Below, one piece after another: positions 54,030 to 63,144 of a stretch of DNA of 64,000 nt. Location of the stretch: the NCBI GenBank assembly GCA_021774695.1, contig JAJFIU010000162.1, positions 1-64,000 of the forward strand. The letters are read 5' to 3'. Below the pieces are notes generated by a model that saw only the letters and a program-made list of their open reading frames with translations, made no database searches and was not told the DNA's origin. Positions within the stretch are counted from its first letter, which is position 1. Each line of letters starts with the position of its first letter. Source of the stretch: Alphaproteobacteria bacterium. GTDB taxonomy: Bacteria > Pseudomonadota > Alphaproteobacteria > Sphingomonadales > Kordiimonadaceae. The translations under genes were made by a program, and so were the position numbers.

Positions 54030-54854
54030 TCACGCCTTAAGGCGATAACCCTTTTTAAACACCAGATAAACCGCCGCGGTCAAAACCATGTTGAACCCTA
54101 AAGTGAACAGCACTCCAACCATCAAATTGCTATCGGCCCGATCGATAAAACCGTAACGAAAGCCATCAATCAGATAGAAAAACGGATTGATACTGGAGAA
54201 AAGCTGCCAGCCTTCACTCAGTCGTTCAATCGAGTAAAATGTGCCCGAAAGCAAGCTAAGCGGCGCAATGACAAAATTGGTGATCGCTGCAGAGTGGTCA
54301 AACTTTTCCGCCCAAATGCCCGCAAGTACACCAACCAGCGACAGCATGGCACTGGCCGCCAGCGCAAAATACAGCACAGCCCAAACGTGCGAGACCGCCA
54401 TGCTAACGCCTGGCATCAATACAAAAGCCATACTGACCGACAAGCCGACCACAATGCCGCGCGTTACACCGCCCATTACAAAACCAATGGTCAATTCAAG
54501 CGCTGACAAAGGCGGCATCAGCGAATCAATAATAGTGCCTTGAACTTTGGAAATGAGAATCGATGACGATGTATTGGCGAATGCGTTCTGCAAAATCGCC
54601 ATGACAACCAATCCGGGCGCCAAAAATTGACCGTACGACATGCCTGCCACCATGCGGCCACGCCCGCCTAGCGCCAGTGAAAAAATCACCATAAACAGGA
54701 TAGTGGTCACCGCTGGTGCCAACAGTGTTTGCGTCCATACTTTCATGAAACGCCTGGTTTCCTTCAGGTACAGGGTTTGCAAACCCACCCAGTTAACCCA
54801 CCCGATGGTACGAGTTCCCAGTTCTGGATAGGACATGCTGCTGGTGTCTGTCAC
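54030..54854 (-). CDS. ABC-2 type transporter permease
   Basis: A 274-aa permease with about six membrane helices of the ABC-2/YadH-like group: TLYLKETRRFMKVWTQTLLAPAVTTILFMVIFS, GGRGRMVAGMSYGQFLAPGLVVMAIL and LSLLSGTFYSIERLSEGWQ. It probably exports a lipid or polymer together with an ATPase, but no ATPase gene is adjacent. I choose GTG 54854 (VTDTSSMSYPEL) because GGAG lies 8 nt upstream; the ATGs at 54911 and 54899 lack a good ribosome-binding site. It is divergent from gcrA. Confidence 0.83.
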   Translation of the reverse strand: MTDTSSMSYPELGTRTIGWVNWVGLQTLYLKETRRFMKVWTQTLLAPAVTTILFMVIFSLALGGRGRMVAGMSYGQFLAPGLVVMAILQNAFANTSSSILISKVQGTIIDSLMPPLSALELTIGFVMGGVTRGIVVGLSVSMAFVLMPGVSMAVSHVWAVLYFALAASAMLSLVGVLAGIWAEKFDHSAAITNFVIAPLSLLSGTFYSIERLSEGWQLFSSINPFFYLIDGFRYGFIDRADSNLMVGVLFTLGFNMVLTAAVYLVFKKGYRLKA

Positions 54855-54953
54855 GGCGTGCGCTCCGGCAAAAGGGTCAAAATATGAAGGTTCCTTCATA
54901 TGGTGATACATGAGGTCTTGGCAAGGGGGGGCGCAAGGCGATATAAATAAATC

Positions 54954-54965
54954 GAATCTCGACTC
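54954..54965. promoter_or_regulatory. paired GANTC methylation sites upstream of gcrA
   Basis: GAATC (54954-54958) and GACTC (54961-54965), both GANTC, lie 63-74 bp upstream of the gcrA start. GANTC is the target of the alphaproteobacterial methylase CcrM, and GcrA acts at such methylated sites. Confidence 0.5.
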
Positions 54966-55027
54966 GCAAGTCGTCTCATAAAAATATATAGATGCCGTTA
55001 AACAGCATTCAATCAAAGGACACCTTC

Positions 55028-55444
55028 ATGGCCTGGACGGAAGACCGCATCGAGAAGCTCAAAAAACTCTGGGACGACGGGTTGAGCGCTAGCCAGATTG
55101 CCAAAGAATTAGCTGAAGGTGTTACCCGCAACGCTGTGATAGGCAAGGCCCACAGGCTTGGTTTGAAGTCGCGGCCTTCTCCGGTTAAAACCGATACTAC
55201 AAAGAAAAAGGCGGCCCCCAGACCTGCAGCCAAGAAAAGTGACAAGAAACTCGTGTCACTTTTGGACCTGACCGATCGCATGTGCAAATGGCCGCTTGGT
55301 CATCCCGGCGACTCGGATTTCCATTTCTGCGGAAAGTCATCAGAGCCGGGCATGCCTTACTGCGCTCGCCACTGCGCTGAAGCCTATCAGGCGCAACCAC
55401 CGCGTCGTGACCGTCGCCCCAACACGCGGGCACCTATATTATAA
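55028..55444 (+). CDS. gcrA: GcrA-family cell-cycle regulator
   Basis: A 138-aa protein. The N-terminal DNA-binding domain (MAWTEDRIEKLKKLWDDGLSASQIAKELAEGVTRNAVIGKAHRLGL) precedes a Lys/Ala-rich linker and a C-terminal sigma70-interacting domain with conserved cysteines (DRMCKWPLGHPGDSDFHFCG, PYCARHC). In Caulobacter GcrA activates sigma70 promoters that carry methylated GANTC sites. AAAGGA precedes the ATG. Two GANTC sites lie upstream, hinting at self- or methylation-linked control. The gene is diagnostic of alphaproteobacteria. Confidence 0.93.
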   Translation: MAWTEDRIEKLKKLWDDGLSASQIAKELAEGVTRNAVIGKAHRLGLKSRPSPVKTDTTKKKAAPRPAAKKSDKKLVSLLDLTDRMCKWPLGHPGDSDFHFCGKSSEPGMPYCARHCAEAYQAQPPRRDRRPNTRAPIL

Positions 55445-55491
55445 GTCCACCGCTCGCCGCCCAGACCAGACTAGTCCAAACTGGGGAAATA

Positions 55492-55538
55492 AGCCGGAAA
55501 TAAGCTGTACAAAATCTGTATTTTAGCTTTTTTCGGCT
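55492..55538 (+). terminator. imperfect hairpin after gcrA
   Basis: AGCCGGAAATAAGCT and AGCTTTTTTCGGCT can pair over most of their length around an 18-nt loop, with T-rich sequence on the right arm. It may end gcrA transcription, although the T-run is within the stem. Confidence 0.35.
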
Positions 55539-55641
55539 GATTATCAGCGACTTCAACAATTAGTTACCGGTTCACTCTTGCCCTCTTTGGCGACGGCGCT
55601 ACCATCATTTTCGGAGTGAGGTCACATTTAGGGAGAGTCGA

Positions 55642-56127
55642 ATGACCAGAAAATTTACCTTTAAAAAAGTTGCAATCGCCGCTCTTGTGTGTGCCGCGCT
55701 GCCGCTTTCTTCATCTGTTGCCGACAGCCACGAGGGCGAAGAAGAGCGCTTTTTCGAATCAAAATACCGCCACGATACAATGCAGCATTTTAATTATTCG
55801 ATGCAAAAACTGGTGCCCATTCTCTTTCAAGGTACCGGTAACCCGGACCACCTTCCGGCCATCGCCACAATCCTAGCAAGCACAGCTACCATGACAAAAT
55901 CGGTGTTTGAAAAAGACACCCGCGGCACCGAAGGTTTTACAAAAGCAAAAGACGCTGTTTGGGAGAACTGGGAAGACTTCGCCAAACGCATGGACGCCCT
56001 ACAAGTAGATACCGCAGCATTTGCAGAAGTCACCCAGCGAACCACTGACAAGGAAGAAATTATGGCTGCTTTTAAAAATGTTGGCCGCAACTGCAAAGGG
56101 TGCCACGACGAATATAAAGCAAAGTAA
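55642..56127 (+). CDS. cytochrome c' family protein
   Basis: A 161-aa protein with a signal peptide (about 1-27) and a four-helix cytochrome c' fold. The C-terminal haem motif CKGCH (GRNCKGCHDEYK) is diagnostic. Cytochromes c' bind NO and may protect against nitrosative stress. The region SKYRHDTMQHFNYSMQKLVPILFQ fits the first helix. It stands alone between gcrA and a terminator, and converges with a cytochrome b561 gene, a common functional partner. Confidence 0.9.
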   Translation: MTRKFTFKKVAIAALVCAALPLSSSVADSHEGEEERFFESKYRHDTMQHFNYSMQKLVPILFQGTGNPDHLPAIATILASTATMTKSVFEKDTRGTEGFTKAKDAVWENWEDFAKRMDALQVDTAAFAEVTQRTTDKEEIMAAFKNVGRNCKGCHDEYKAK

Positions 56128-56158
56128 AATACGCTGGTAAAATTTGATACCTGTAAAG

Positions 56159-56188
56159 CGCTCCCTTAATTTAGGGGGCGTTTTTTTT
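56159..56188 (+). terminator. rho-independent terminator of the cytochrome c' gene
   Basis: CGCTCCC and GGGGGCG form a 7-bp stem (one G-T pair) with an 8-nt loop, followed by eight T. It ends the cytochrome c' gene just before the convergent cytochrome b561 stop. Confidence 0.9.
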
Positions 56189-56190
56189 GA

Positions 56191-56865
56191 TCAGAAGACC
56201 GATAGGCAAACCGCCGCACCGACCGCGAAAAACAGTAATAATGCCAACCAGCCTGGCTTCATTATCGGGACAGACGCTGAAGGCTCAGCACTGATATTTC
56301 CGCTAATCATCGGCCAAATTAAATTGGCCCGTTTAAAAACGCCGTACACCAATACAACAAGTACATGAAACGCCACAATGCCGATTAGGATACGCCCCAG
56401 CAATGCATGCCAACTGGTAAGGTCGCTGGACAGGGAACCAGTTACTTCCCTGGATAATGGTCCTGAAAAAATCATGCCGTCACTGGCAAACAAACCCATT
56501 GATGCCTGCGCCAACAACAATACTAGCATTAATACTACCGACAGCCCCCCAAGCGGATTATGGCCAATGGCCTTATAAGGAAGCCCGGCAACCATTTTCT
56601 TCAAATGCGCAAAACCCGCGGTTGGACTTTTTACAAATTGGCTAAAGCGGGCGGTATCGCTGCCGACCACTCCCCACACGATGCGCCATATTACCAACAT
56701 TAAGGTCGCAATACCGGCATTCAAATGTATATCTGCATAGATGCCGAACTTGTCCTGAAACGCCGAATAGGCCGACAGGCAAAACAAAATTGCCAACGCC
56801 CAATGAAACAGGCGAATGCCCGCATCCCATACTTTTACCGTCTTATTCGGCTTCTTCTCGCTCAC
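56191..56865 (-). CDS. cytochrome b561-family membrane protein
   Basis: A 224-aa membrane cytochrome b with the dihaem b561/Ni-hydrogenase-type fold: VWDAGIRLFHWALAILFCLSAY, IHLNAGIATLMLVIWRIVWG, SWHALLGRILIGIVAFHVLVVLVYG. Histidines in helices 1, 2 and 4 are the likely haem ligands. It shuttles electrons between quinol and periplasmic carriers. GTG 56865 directly follows the E1beta stop, so it is coupled to that gene. It converges with the cytochrome c' gene. Confidence 0.87.
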   Translation of the reverse strand: MSEKKPNKTVKVWDAGIRLFHWALAILFCLSAYSAFQDKFGIYADIHLNAGIATLMLVIWRIVWGVVGSDTARFSQFVKSPTAGFAHLKKMVAGLPYKAIGHNPLGGLSVVLMLVLLLAQASMGLFASDGMIFSGPLSREVTGSLSSDLTSWHALLGRILIGIVAFHVLVVLVYGVFKRANLIWPMISGNISAEPSASVPIMKPGWLALLLFFAVGAAVCLSVF

Positions 56866-57876
56866 CTATGCCCCCATCATGTCTTGGGTGGCTTTCACAA
56901 TATCTGGGCTGGCCGGCAGCCATATGTTTTCCGCGCCCGGCGCATAAGGAACCGGTGTGTCGGGCGGGCACAGTTTCCTCGGCGCCGCCTTTAGCGAAGC
57001 AAACGCCTGCTCGGTCACTGCAGCGATCACGGCGTCGGCAAAACCGGCAAAGGCGGCTCCTTCATCGACCACCAACAGCCGTCCGGTTTTACGTACGCTG
57101 GCTGCAATTGAAGCCACATCTAATGGTTTGATCGTGCGCGGGTCGATCACTTCTGCTGAAACGGAATTTTGGGCCAGAAGACCAACGGCCAGTTCAGCCT
57201 CAACCGCCATAGCCGCGGCGGCGACAATGGTAATATCGCTGCCCTCGACCACGGTTCTGGCTTTTCCGAATGGCACGTTTGGCAACACCAGTTCGACGTC
57301 ACCATCAATTCCATACAGCTGTTTATGTTCCATCATAACGGTTGGGCCGCTGGATTTAAGCGCAGTTTTCAACAACCCCGCTGCGTCTGCTGGCGTCGAC
57401 GGACACACAACAGTCAGTCCTGCAACCGACGCCAGCAAGCCGTGCAAGCTGGCGCTATGCATAGCGCCAGAGCCATCACCCGCTCCCATTGTGGTTCGGA
57501 TAATCAGCGGCAGGTCCATGCGACCATTTGACAAAAACCGCGCCTTGGCAGCCTGATTAAGGATCTGATCGAAGCACACGCCGATAAAATCGTTGAACAT
57601 AATCTCTACCACAGGCCTAAGGCCGGTCATCGCCGCACCCACCGCCATACCCACAAAAGCGGTTTCCGATATGGGGGTATCGATAACCCGGTTCAGCCCG
57701 TATGTTTCCGCCAGTCCTTGCGTCACGCCGAACACGCCTCCGCCCGGAGAAGCACCCTCAACACCGGCACCGCCAACAATATCCTCGCCGATGCAAATGA
57801 TTTGGTCGTCTGCTGCCATTGCCCGGTGAAGCGCTTGGTTAAGCGCTGTCGCCATGGTCATTTTGACCGCGCTCAT
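56866..57876 (-). CDS. 2-oxoacid/acetoin dehydrogenase E1 component, beta subunit
   Basis: A 336-aa E1beta of the TPP-dependent 2-oxoacid/acetoin dehydrogenase family: ALHRAMAADDQIICIGEDIVGGAG, DTPISETAFVGMAVGAAMTGLRPVVEIMFNDF and a C-terminal transketolase domain (VIDPRTIKPLDVASI, VVDEGAAFAGFADAVIA). It partners the E1alpha subunit, whose gene overlaps it by 4 bp (ATGA). No E2 or E3 gene follows; instead a cytochrome b561 gene starts at once, which is unusual. Confidence 0.88.
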   Translation of the reverse strand: MSAVKMTMATALNQALHRAMAADDQIICIGEDIVGGAGVEGASPGGGVFGVTQGLAETYGLNRVIDTPISETAFVGMAVGAAMTGLRPVVEIMFNDFIGVCFDQILNQAAKARFLSNGRMDLPLIIRTTMGAGDGSGAMHSASLHGLLASVAGLTVVCPSTPADAAGLLKTALKSSGPTVMMEHKQLYGIDGDVELVLPNVPFGKARTVVEGSDITIVAAAAMAVEAELAVGLLAQNSVSAEVIDPRTIKPLDVASIAASVRKTGRLLVVDEGAAFAGFADAVIAAVTEQAFASLKAAPRKLCPPDTPVPYAPGAENIWLPASPDIVKATQDMMGA

Positions 57877-58820
57877 ACCCCGGCTCCGGTGATTGATATC
57901 CAGCGATCAAGCTCCACGCGCCCGACCTTGGGTGCAGCCAAAGCCACTGCAATTGCGGTGTGCGCAAGGTTTTCCGCTCCATTTTTTGCCTGTTCACAGG
58001 CCAGCGCGTCAACACCGTCTGCCAACAACTGCGCGCGAATTGCCCGTATTGCACCGCCTCCATTTTCAGCATCCGTTGAGGTCTGTTGCTCACCGTAATA
58101 GTGACCATCATCTCGCCCCACACCAACTTCAATAAATGCAGGTTTGAAAGCGCGTGCTGACGCGGTTGCTCGCTCCAACGCATCACAGCAAAGGCGTATA
58201 TCACAGCCGTCAGCCACAAAAGCGTTCAAGCCAAACGACGCTGCGCGCTGGATGAAACTACCGCTGCCACCGGCAAATGCAGCACTTGTGGTTTGTGCTA
58301 CGCCGTTATTATACAAGACAAAAACCATCGGAAGTGCCAATGCAACCGCTAAATTCATGGCCTCCAAAACCGCGCCCTGGTTAGCGGCGCCGTCACCAAA
58401 TACCGCCACACCCACACCGCCGGTTTTCATGGTCTTGGCGGTCAATGCAGCCCCGGCAGCAAGTGGCACCTGCGCGCCGACAATGCCGTTAGAGGTCAGG
58501 AAACCAGATTCGGGTGCAATCAGATGCTGGGTGCCCGCCATGCCGTCCGACAAGCCGCCAACACGGCCCAGAATCTCTTTGGCAACTTTAATAGGATCAG
58601 CCCCCATCGCCAGCGCCAAGCCGTGGCTTCTGTGCGAACCGGTTACCCTGTCAATGGTCGGGTTGAGCGCATCGGCCAGCGCAGCGTCCGCAATTTCTGT
58701 TCCGGTGCTCAGATGTGCCAAACCAGGCACTTCACCCGCATCACACTGACGCGCAATCTCGTATTCAAACGCGCGAATAAAGCAGGCTTTTTCAAACAAT
58801 TTCAGCAGGTTCAACGACAT
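57873..58820 (-). CDS. 2-oxoacid/acetoin dehydrogenase E1 component, alpha subunit
   Basis: A 315-aa E1alpha with the TPP-binding motif FGDGAANQGAVLEAMNLAVALALPMVFVLYNN and SHRSHGLALAMGADP. It decarboxylates a 2-oxoacid or acetoin with the E1beta subunit encoded next. The absence of E2 and E3 genes means the complex must borrow them from elsewhere or work alone. It is the first gene of the operon and is divergent from the suf regulator gene; a 15-bp perfect palindrome lies upstream. Confidence 0.88.
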   Translation of the reverse strand: MSLNLLKLFEKACFIRAFEYEIARQCDAGEVPGLAHLSTGTEIADAALADALNPTIDRVTGSHRSHGLALAMGADPIKVAKEILGRVGGLSDGMAGTQHLIAPESGFLTSNGIVGAQVPLAAGAALTAKTMKTGGVGVAVFGDGAANQGAVLEAMNLAVALALPMVFVLYNNGVAQTTSAAFAGGSGSFIQRAASFGLNAFVADGCDIRLCCDALERATASARAFKPAFIEVGVGRDDGHYYGEQQTSTDAENGGGAIRAIRAQLLADGVDALACEQAKNGAENLAHTAIAVALAAPKVGRVELDRWISITGAGV

Positions 58821-58887
58821 TCTTTACCCCTACACCAAGTATTTGGAAGCCGCCAGCCGAAATCAATGCCGTTTTTTCCACAAATCA

Positions 58888-58902
58888 CTGCGAATTTCGC
58901 AG
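58888..58902. promoter_or_regulatory. 15-bp palindrome upstream of the E1 operon
   Basis: CTGCGAA-T-TTCGCAG is a perfect palindrome about 68 bp upstream of the E1alpha start, in the divergent E1/suf promoter region. It could be an operator for the E1 operon; the regulator is unknown. Confidence 0.4.
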
Positions 58903-59030
58903 AAATAACGTGCAAAACAACCAATTTATCGCCATAAGACTGTGCACGTCATTAGTGGACAAACTGTCGCGGTGGATACCGAAGATGGTTGACTCGCAAC
59001 CCATACATCCCATATGTAAACCTGACTTAA

Positions 59031-59053
59031 TTGGTCATATATAGTATGATCAA
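59031..59053. promoter_or_regulatory. palindromic operator candidate of the suf operon
   Basis: TTGGTCATA and TATGATCAA (8 of 9 complementary) flank TATAG, about 32 bp upstream of the Rrf2 regulator's start. The position and the AT-rich dyad fit an Rrf2-type self-operator overlapping a promoter. Confidence 0.55.
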
Positions 59054-59085
59054 GTCTCACATCGCGGGAACAAAGGGCCAACCCC

Positions 59086-59544
59086 ATGATAAGACTTACA
59101 AATTTAGCAGACTATGCAGTCGTTTTGATGTGCGAAGTTGCGGGTGCAACGGACCGGATCAACGCCCAAAACCTGTCCGCCAGCACCAATATACCGGTGC
59201 CGACGGTGTCGAAAATATTAAACGCATTGAGCCGGGCTGACCTGCTGGTGTCGCACCGCGGGTTGAAGGGCGGCTTTGTCCTTGCGCGGGCCGCAGACGA
59301 GATCACCGCTGCTGACATCATCGAAGCCATTGATGGACCCATCGCCGTCACCCACTGCACGGAGCCCACAGATAACGATTGCAGCTATACCAACATTTGT
59401 GTGATGCGCCCCAAATGGCAGGTTATTAATAGCGCGGTCAAAGATGCTCTTGATGATGTCACACTGGCCTCATTGGTTACACCCGTCGGCGGCGAAGAAC
59501 TTGTTGCCCAATTTGAAGCCCAGGCGCTAAGCGCCAGAAACTAG
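59086..59544 (+). CDS. Rrf2-type regulator of the suf operon
   Basis: A 152-aa Rrf2-family (IscR-like) regulator: MIRLTNLADYAVVLMCEVAG, VPTVSKILNALSRADLLVSHRGLKGGFVLAR, and three cysteines for an Fe-S cluster (VTHCTEPTDNDCSYTNICVM). It most likely senses Fe-S status and represses the suf genes. AAGGG precedes the ATG, and a palindrome lies upstream. sufB follows 31 bp later, the standard alphaproteobacterial order. Confidence 0.9.
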   Translation: MIRLTNLADYAVVLMCEVAGATDRINAQNLSASTNIPVPTVSKILNALSRADLLVSHRGLKGGFVLARAADEITAADIIEAIDGPIAVTHCTEPTDNDCSYTNICVMRPKWQVINSAVKDALDDVTLASLVTPVGGEELVAQFEAQALSARN

Positions 59545-59575
59545 ATAAAAAACTAATTAGCAAGGAGCCAGCCAC

Positions 59576-61045
59576 ATGGCAGGTACCCAGGAAACCCGGG
59601 AACAAGTTGCAGAAATAACCGGTGACTATAAATACGGTTTTGTAACCGATGTTGAAATGGACATGGCCCCCAAAGGCCTGTCGGAAGACATCGTGCGCTT
59701 TATTTCTGCCAAGAAAAAAGAGCCGGAGTGGTTGCTGAATTGGCGGCTCAAGGCCTACCGCGCCTGGTTGAAAATGGATGAACCTGACTGGGCCAAGGTC
59801 AACTATCCAAAAATCGACTATAACGACACCTATTTTTACGCTGCACCAAAAAGCCAGGACAAGCCAAAAAGCTTGGACGAAGTAGACCCCGAATTATTGC
59901 GGGTATACGAAAAACTGGGCATCCCACTTGCCGAGCAAGAAGTGTTGGCGGGAGTTGAGGGCGCGCGCAAAATTGCCGTAGATGCAGTGTTCGATTCGGT
60001 ATCGGTTGCAACAACTTTCCGCGAAGAGCTGAAAAAAGCCGGCGTGATTTTCATGTCCATATCAGAGGCGGTTCACGAATATCCTGAGCTGATTAAGAAA
60101 TATATGGGTACCGTTGTGCCGCAGCGGGACAATTATTTCGCAGCATTGAACTGCGCGGTATTCTCGGACGGTACGTTTGTTTATATCCCCAAGGGCGTGC
60201 GTTGCCCCATGGAGCTGTCTACGTATTTCCGCATCAACGCCGAGAACACCGGACAGTTTGAGCGCACGCTGATTATTGCCGAGGAAGGCGCGTATGTGTC
60301 CTACCTTGAAGGCTGCACCGCACCCATGCGCGACGAAAACCAACTGCATGCCGCGGTGGTTGAACTGGTCGCCCTCGACGATGCCGAGATAAAATATTCC
60401 ACGGTGCAAAACTGGTATCCCGGCGATAAAGACGGCAAAGGCGGCATCTATAATTTCGTGACCAAACGCGCCCTGTGCAAAGGCAAAAACTCCAAAGTTT
60501 CATGGACCCAGGTTGAAACCGGCTCGGCTGTTACCTGGAAATACCCTAGCTGCGTGCTGGCGGGCGAAGGCTCTGTGGGCGAGTTTTACTCGGTTGCCGT
60601 TACCAATAACCTGCAGCAGGCCGACACCGGCACAAAAATGATCCATATGGCACCCAACACGCGCTCGACGATCATTTCCAAGGGCATCTCCGCCGGGCGG
60701 TCACAAAACTGCTACCGCGGTTTGGTCAAAGTGTTAAGCGGTGCCGAAAATGTGCGCAATTACACCCAGTGCGATTCGCTTTTGGTCTCGTCGACTAGTG
60801 CTGCGCACACCGTGCCCTATATCGAAGTGAAAAACCCAACCGCTCAGATCGAACACGAGGCAACAACCTCCAAAATATCCGAGGACCAGTTGTTCTATTG
60901 CCGAGCACGCGGTTTGGGTGAAGAAGAGGCGGTCGCCATGATCGTCAACGGATTTTGTAAAGAAGTAATGCAACATCTGCCGATGGAGTTTGCTGTAGAA
61001 GCCCAAAAGCTTCTGGGCATTTCCCTTGAAGGCAGCGTTGGATAA
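59576..61045 (+). CDS. sufB: Fe-S scaffold protein SufB
   Basis: A 489-aa Suf[22 protein letters not shown] at the N-terminus, [19 protein letters not shown]-like and [18 protein letters not shown] in the core, and the C-terminal [28 protein letters not shown]. With SufC and SufD it forms the SufBC2D scaffold for cluster assembly. The length is typical. CAAGGAG precedes the ATG, and sufC starts 14 bp after its stop. Confidence 0.97.
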   Translation: MAGTQETREQVAEITGDYKYGFVTDVEMDMAPKGLSEDIVRFISAKKKEPEWLLNWRLKAYRAWLKMDEPDWAKVNYPKIDYNDTYFYAAPKSQDKPKSLDEVDPELLRVYEKLGIPLAEQEVLAGVEGARKIAVDAVFDSVSVATTFREELKKAGVIFMSISEAVHEYPELIKKYMGTVVPQRDNYFAALNCAVFSDGTFVYIPKGVRCPMELSTYFRINAENTGQFERTLIIAEEGAYVSYLEGCTAPMRDENQLHAAVVELVALDDAEIKYSTVQNWYPGDKDGKGGIYNFVTKRALCKGKNSKVSWTQVETGSAVTWKYPSCVLAGEGSVGEFYSVAVTNNLQQADTGTKMIHMAPNTRSTIISKGISAGRSQNCYRGLVKVLSGAENVRNYTQCDSLLVSSTSAAHTVPYIEVKNPTAQIEHEATTSKISEDQLFYCRARGLGEEEAVAMIVNGFCKEVMQHLPMEFAVEAQKLLGISLEGSVG

Positions 61046-61059
61046 ATAGGCCAAATATT

Positions 61060-61797
61060 ATGTTAACTGTCAGAGACTTACGCGTCAGCGTCGAAAATAA
61101 AGAAATTATCAAAGGCCTTAGCCTGGAGATAAAACCAGGCGAAGTGCATGCCATCATGGGCCTTAACGGCGCCGGCAAATCTACGCTCGCAAACACTATC
61201 GCCGGGCGCAATGACTATGAAGTTACCGCAGGCACTATCGAGTTTGACGGCAAGGATATTAAAGACCTGGAGCCGCACGAACGCGTAGGCGAAGGCCTGT
61301 TTCTCGGGTTTCAGTATCCAGTGGAAATTCCAGGGGTTTCGAACCTTAATTTCATGCGCACCGCGCTTAACAGCGTGCGGCGTTATCGCGGCGAAGAAGA
61401 TATGTCTGCCGCCGAGTTTATGAAGCTTGTTAGGGTCAAGGCTGCCGAGTTGAAAATGGACTTGGACATGCTCAAACGTTTCGTCAATGTGGGCTTTTCT
61501 GGCGGCGAGAAAAAACGCAATGAAATGGTGCAGATGGCAGTGCTTAACCCCAAACTGGCCGTGTTGGACGAAACTGATTCTGGGCTGGACATTGATGCGC
61601 TAAAGGTGGTTGCCGACGGCATCAACGCCCAACGCCGCAACGATACAGCAATTTTGTTGATCACCCACTACCAGCGTTTGCTCAACTATGTTCAGCCCGA
61701 CGTTGTACATGTGATGATCGACGGAAAAATCGTCAAGTCCGGCGGCAAGGAACTGGCGGCTGAGCTCGAAGAAAAAGGCTATGCCGACGTTGCCTAG
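61060..61797 (+). CDS. sufC: Fe-S assembly ATPase SufC
   Basis: A 245-aa ABC-type ATPase without membrane domains: Walker A GLNGAGKSTLANTIAG, signature FSGGEKKRNEMVQ and Walker B LAVLDETDSGLDID. It drives conformational change of the SufB-SufD scaffold. It lies between sufB and sufD (54-bp gap to sufD). Confidence 0.97.
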   Translation: MLTVRDLRVSVENKEIIKGLSLEIKPGEVHAIMGLNGAGKSTLANTIAGRNDYEVTAGTIEFDGKDIKDLEPHERVGEGLFLGFQYPVEIPGVSNLNFMRTALNSVRRYRGEEDMSAAEFMKLVRVKAAELKMDLDMLKRFVNVGFSGGEKKRNEMVQMAVLNPKLAVLDETDSGLDIDALKVVADGINAQRRNDTAILLITHYQRLLNYVQPDVVHVMIDGKIVKSGGKELAAELEEKGYADVA

Positions 61798-61851
61798 GCA
61801 ACCGGTAACTATCCAAATGATGCAGACAAGATGGTACAGGAGTAACGGCGA

Positions 61852-63144
61852 ATGCCGGAGTTAGTAACAACAGCGTATAGCGACCAGGCGGCCAGCCTTG
61901 ACGGCACGCTTGCGGGCATGGGCCATGTGCGCAGCGCAGCCATCAGCAAATTTGAAGAAACTGGGTTTCCAACCGCGCGGGACGAAAATTGGCGCTACAG
62001 CGACATAAAGCAACTTCGTGGTCAGGCTTTTTCCGTAGCTCAGAAGCCTCCCAGCACCGAAATCCCTGACGCAATCTGCGAAACCGCCGCGCGGCTGGTG
62101 TTGGTAAACGGTCGTTTTGACGTAGAGCGAAGCAACTTCGGCGACCTGCTACAAGCAATGTCTATTCGCCCAATAGCCAATCATCTGATGGCAAACAATG
62201 ACCGCGCCAATGAATTGCATAGCGGCAGCGACGCACTTACGGTTTTGAACACTGCTTTGATGCGGGATGGGTTAGTTTTTTCAGTGCCTGCAGGCGTTGA
62301 AATAGAAGAGCCTATCGAGATTGTCCACCTGATGTCCGGTGCAGACGGCGCGGCCGCCCATGTGCGACATCTTATTGAATTGGGCGAAGGTGCAAAGGCT
62401 ACGATCCTGGAGCGGTTTGTCGGTGATGAAAGCACCTACTGGTTCAATTCCGTGCTGCAAGCCCGGGTTGCCGAAGGGGCTGCACTCAACCATTACCGCC
62501 TGCAAACAGAAGGCCCGCAGGCCATTCATACCGCCAAAGCTGTTGTTAGTGTCGGCGCTGGCGGAAACTATAATGCCTGTAATATCTCGCTCGGGGCATC
62601 GCTATCGCGGTTTGATGCCGAGGTGAGACTATTGGTTGACGGGGCAAACGCCACAATCGACGGGGTAGCGCTAGCGGCCAGCCGCCAAAGCCATGACATG
62701 CTGGTTCATGTGGACCACCGGATGCCAACAACCACCAGCGATCAGGTTTTCCGCACCGTTGCAGATGCGCTGGGTAAAAGCTCTTTCCAGGGCAAAATTA
62801 CAGTCGCTGTGGGTGCCCAACAAACCCTGGCTGACCAGTCTTTCAAGGCACTGTTGCTGGCCCGCACGGCGGAAGCTAACGCCAAACCCGAGCTTGAGAT
62901 ATATGCTGACGATGTAAAATGCAGCCACGGCGCCACAATCGGCGAACTGGATGCAAAGGCAATGTTTTACCTGATGTCACGGGGTATTGACCCAGCCACC
63001 GCGAGGCAGATGCTGGTGGAAGCTTTCACGGACGACGCGCTTGAGCGCATCGATAACGCGAGTGTTGCAGACGCTTTCCGCGACCGTATCAAAAGTTGGA
63101 TGATGGCACATGCGCCGACACAGCTTGAGAAAGATGTCGCCTGA
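61852..63144 (+). CDS. sufD: Fe-S scaffold protein SufD
   Basis: A 430-aa SufD with the family C-terminal core: YADDVKCSHGATIGELDAKAMFYLMSRGID and RQMLVEAFTDDALERI. The N-terminal region (GFPTARDENWRYSDIKQL) is also typical. SufD partners SufB in the scaffold and is linked to iron delivery. Its stop overlaps the sufS start (TGATG), so the two are translationally coupled. Confidence 0.95.
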   Translation: MPELVTTAYSDQAASLDGTLAGMGHVRSAAISKFEETGFPTARDENWRYSDIKQLRGQAFSVAQKPPSTEIPDAICETAARLVLVNGRFDVERSNFGDLLQAMSIRPIANHLMANNDRANELHSGSDALTVLNTALMRDGLVFSVPAGVEIEEPIEIVHLMSGADGAAAHVRHLIELGEGAKATILERFVGDESTYWFNSVLQARVAEGAALNHYRLQTEGPQAIHTAKAVVSVGAGGNYNACNISLGASLSRFDAEVRLLVDGANATIDGVALAASRQSHDMLVHVDHRMPTTTSDQVFRTVADALGKSSFQGKITVAVGAQQTLADQSFKALLLARTAEANAKPELEIYADDVKCSHGATIGELDAKAMFYLMSRGIDPATARQMLVEAFTDDALERIDNASVADAFRDRIKSWMMAHAPTQLEKDVA

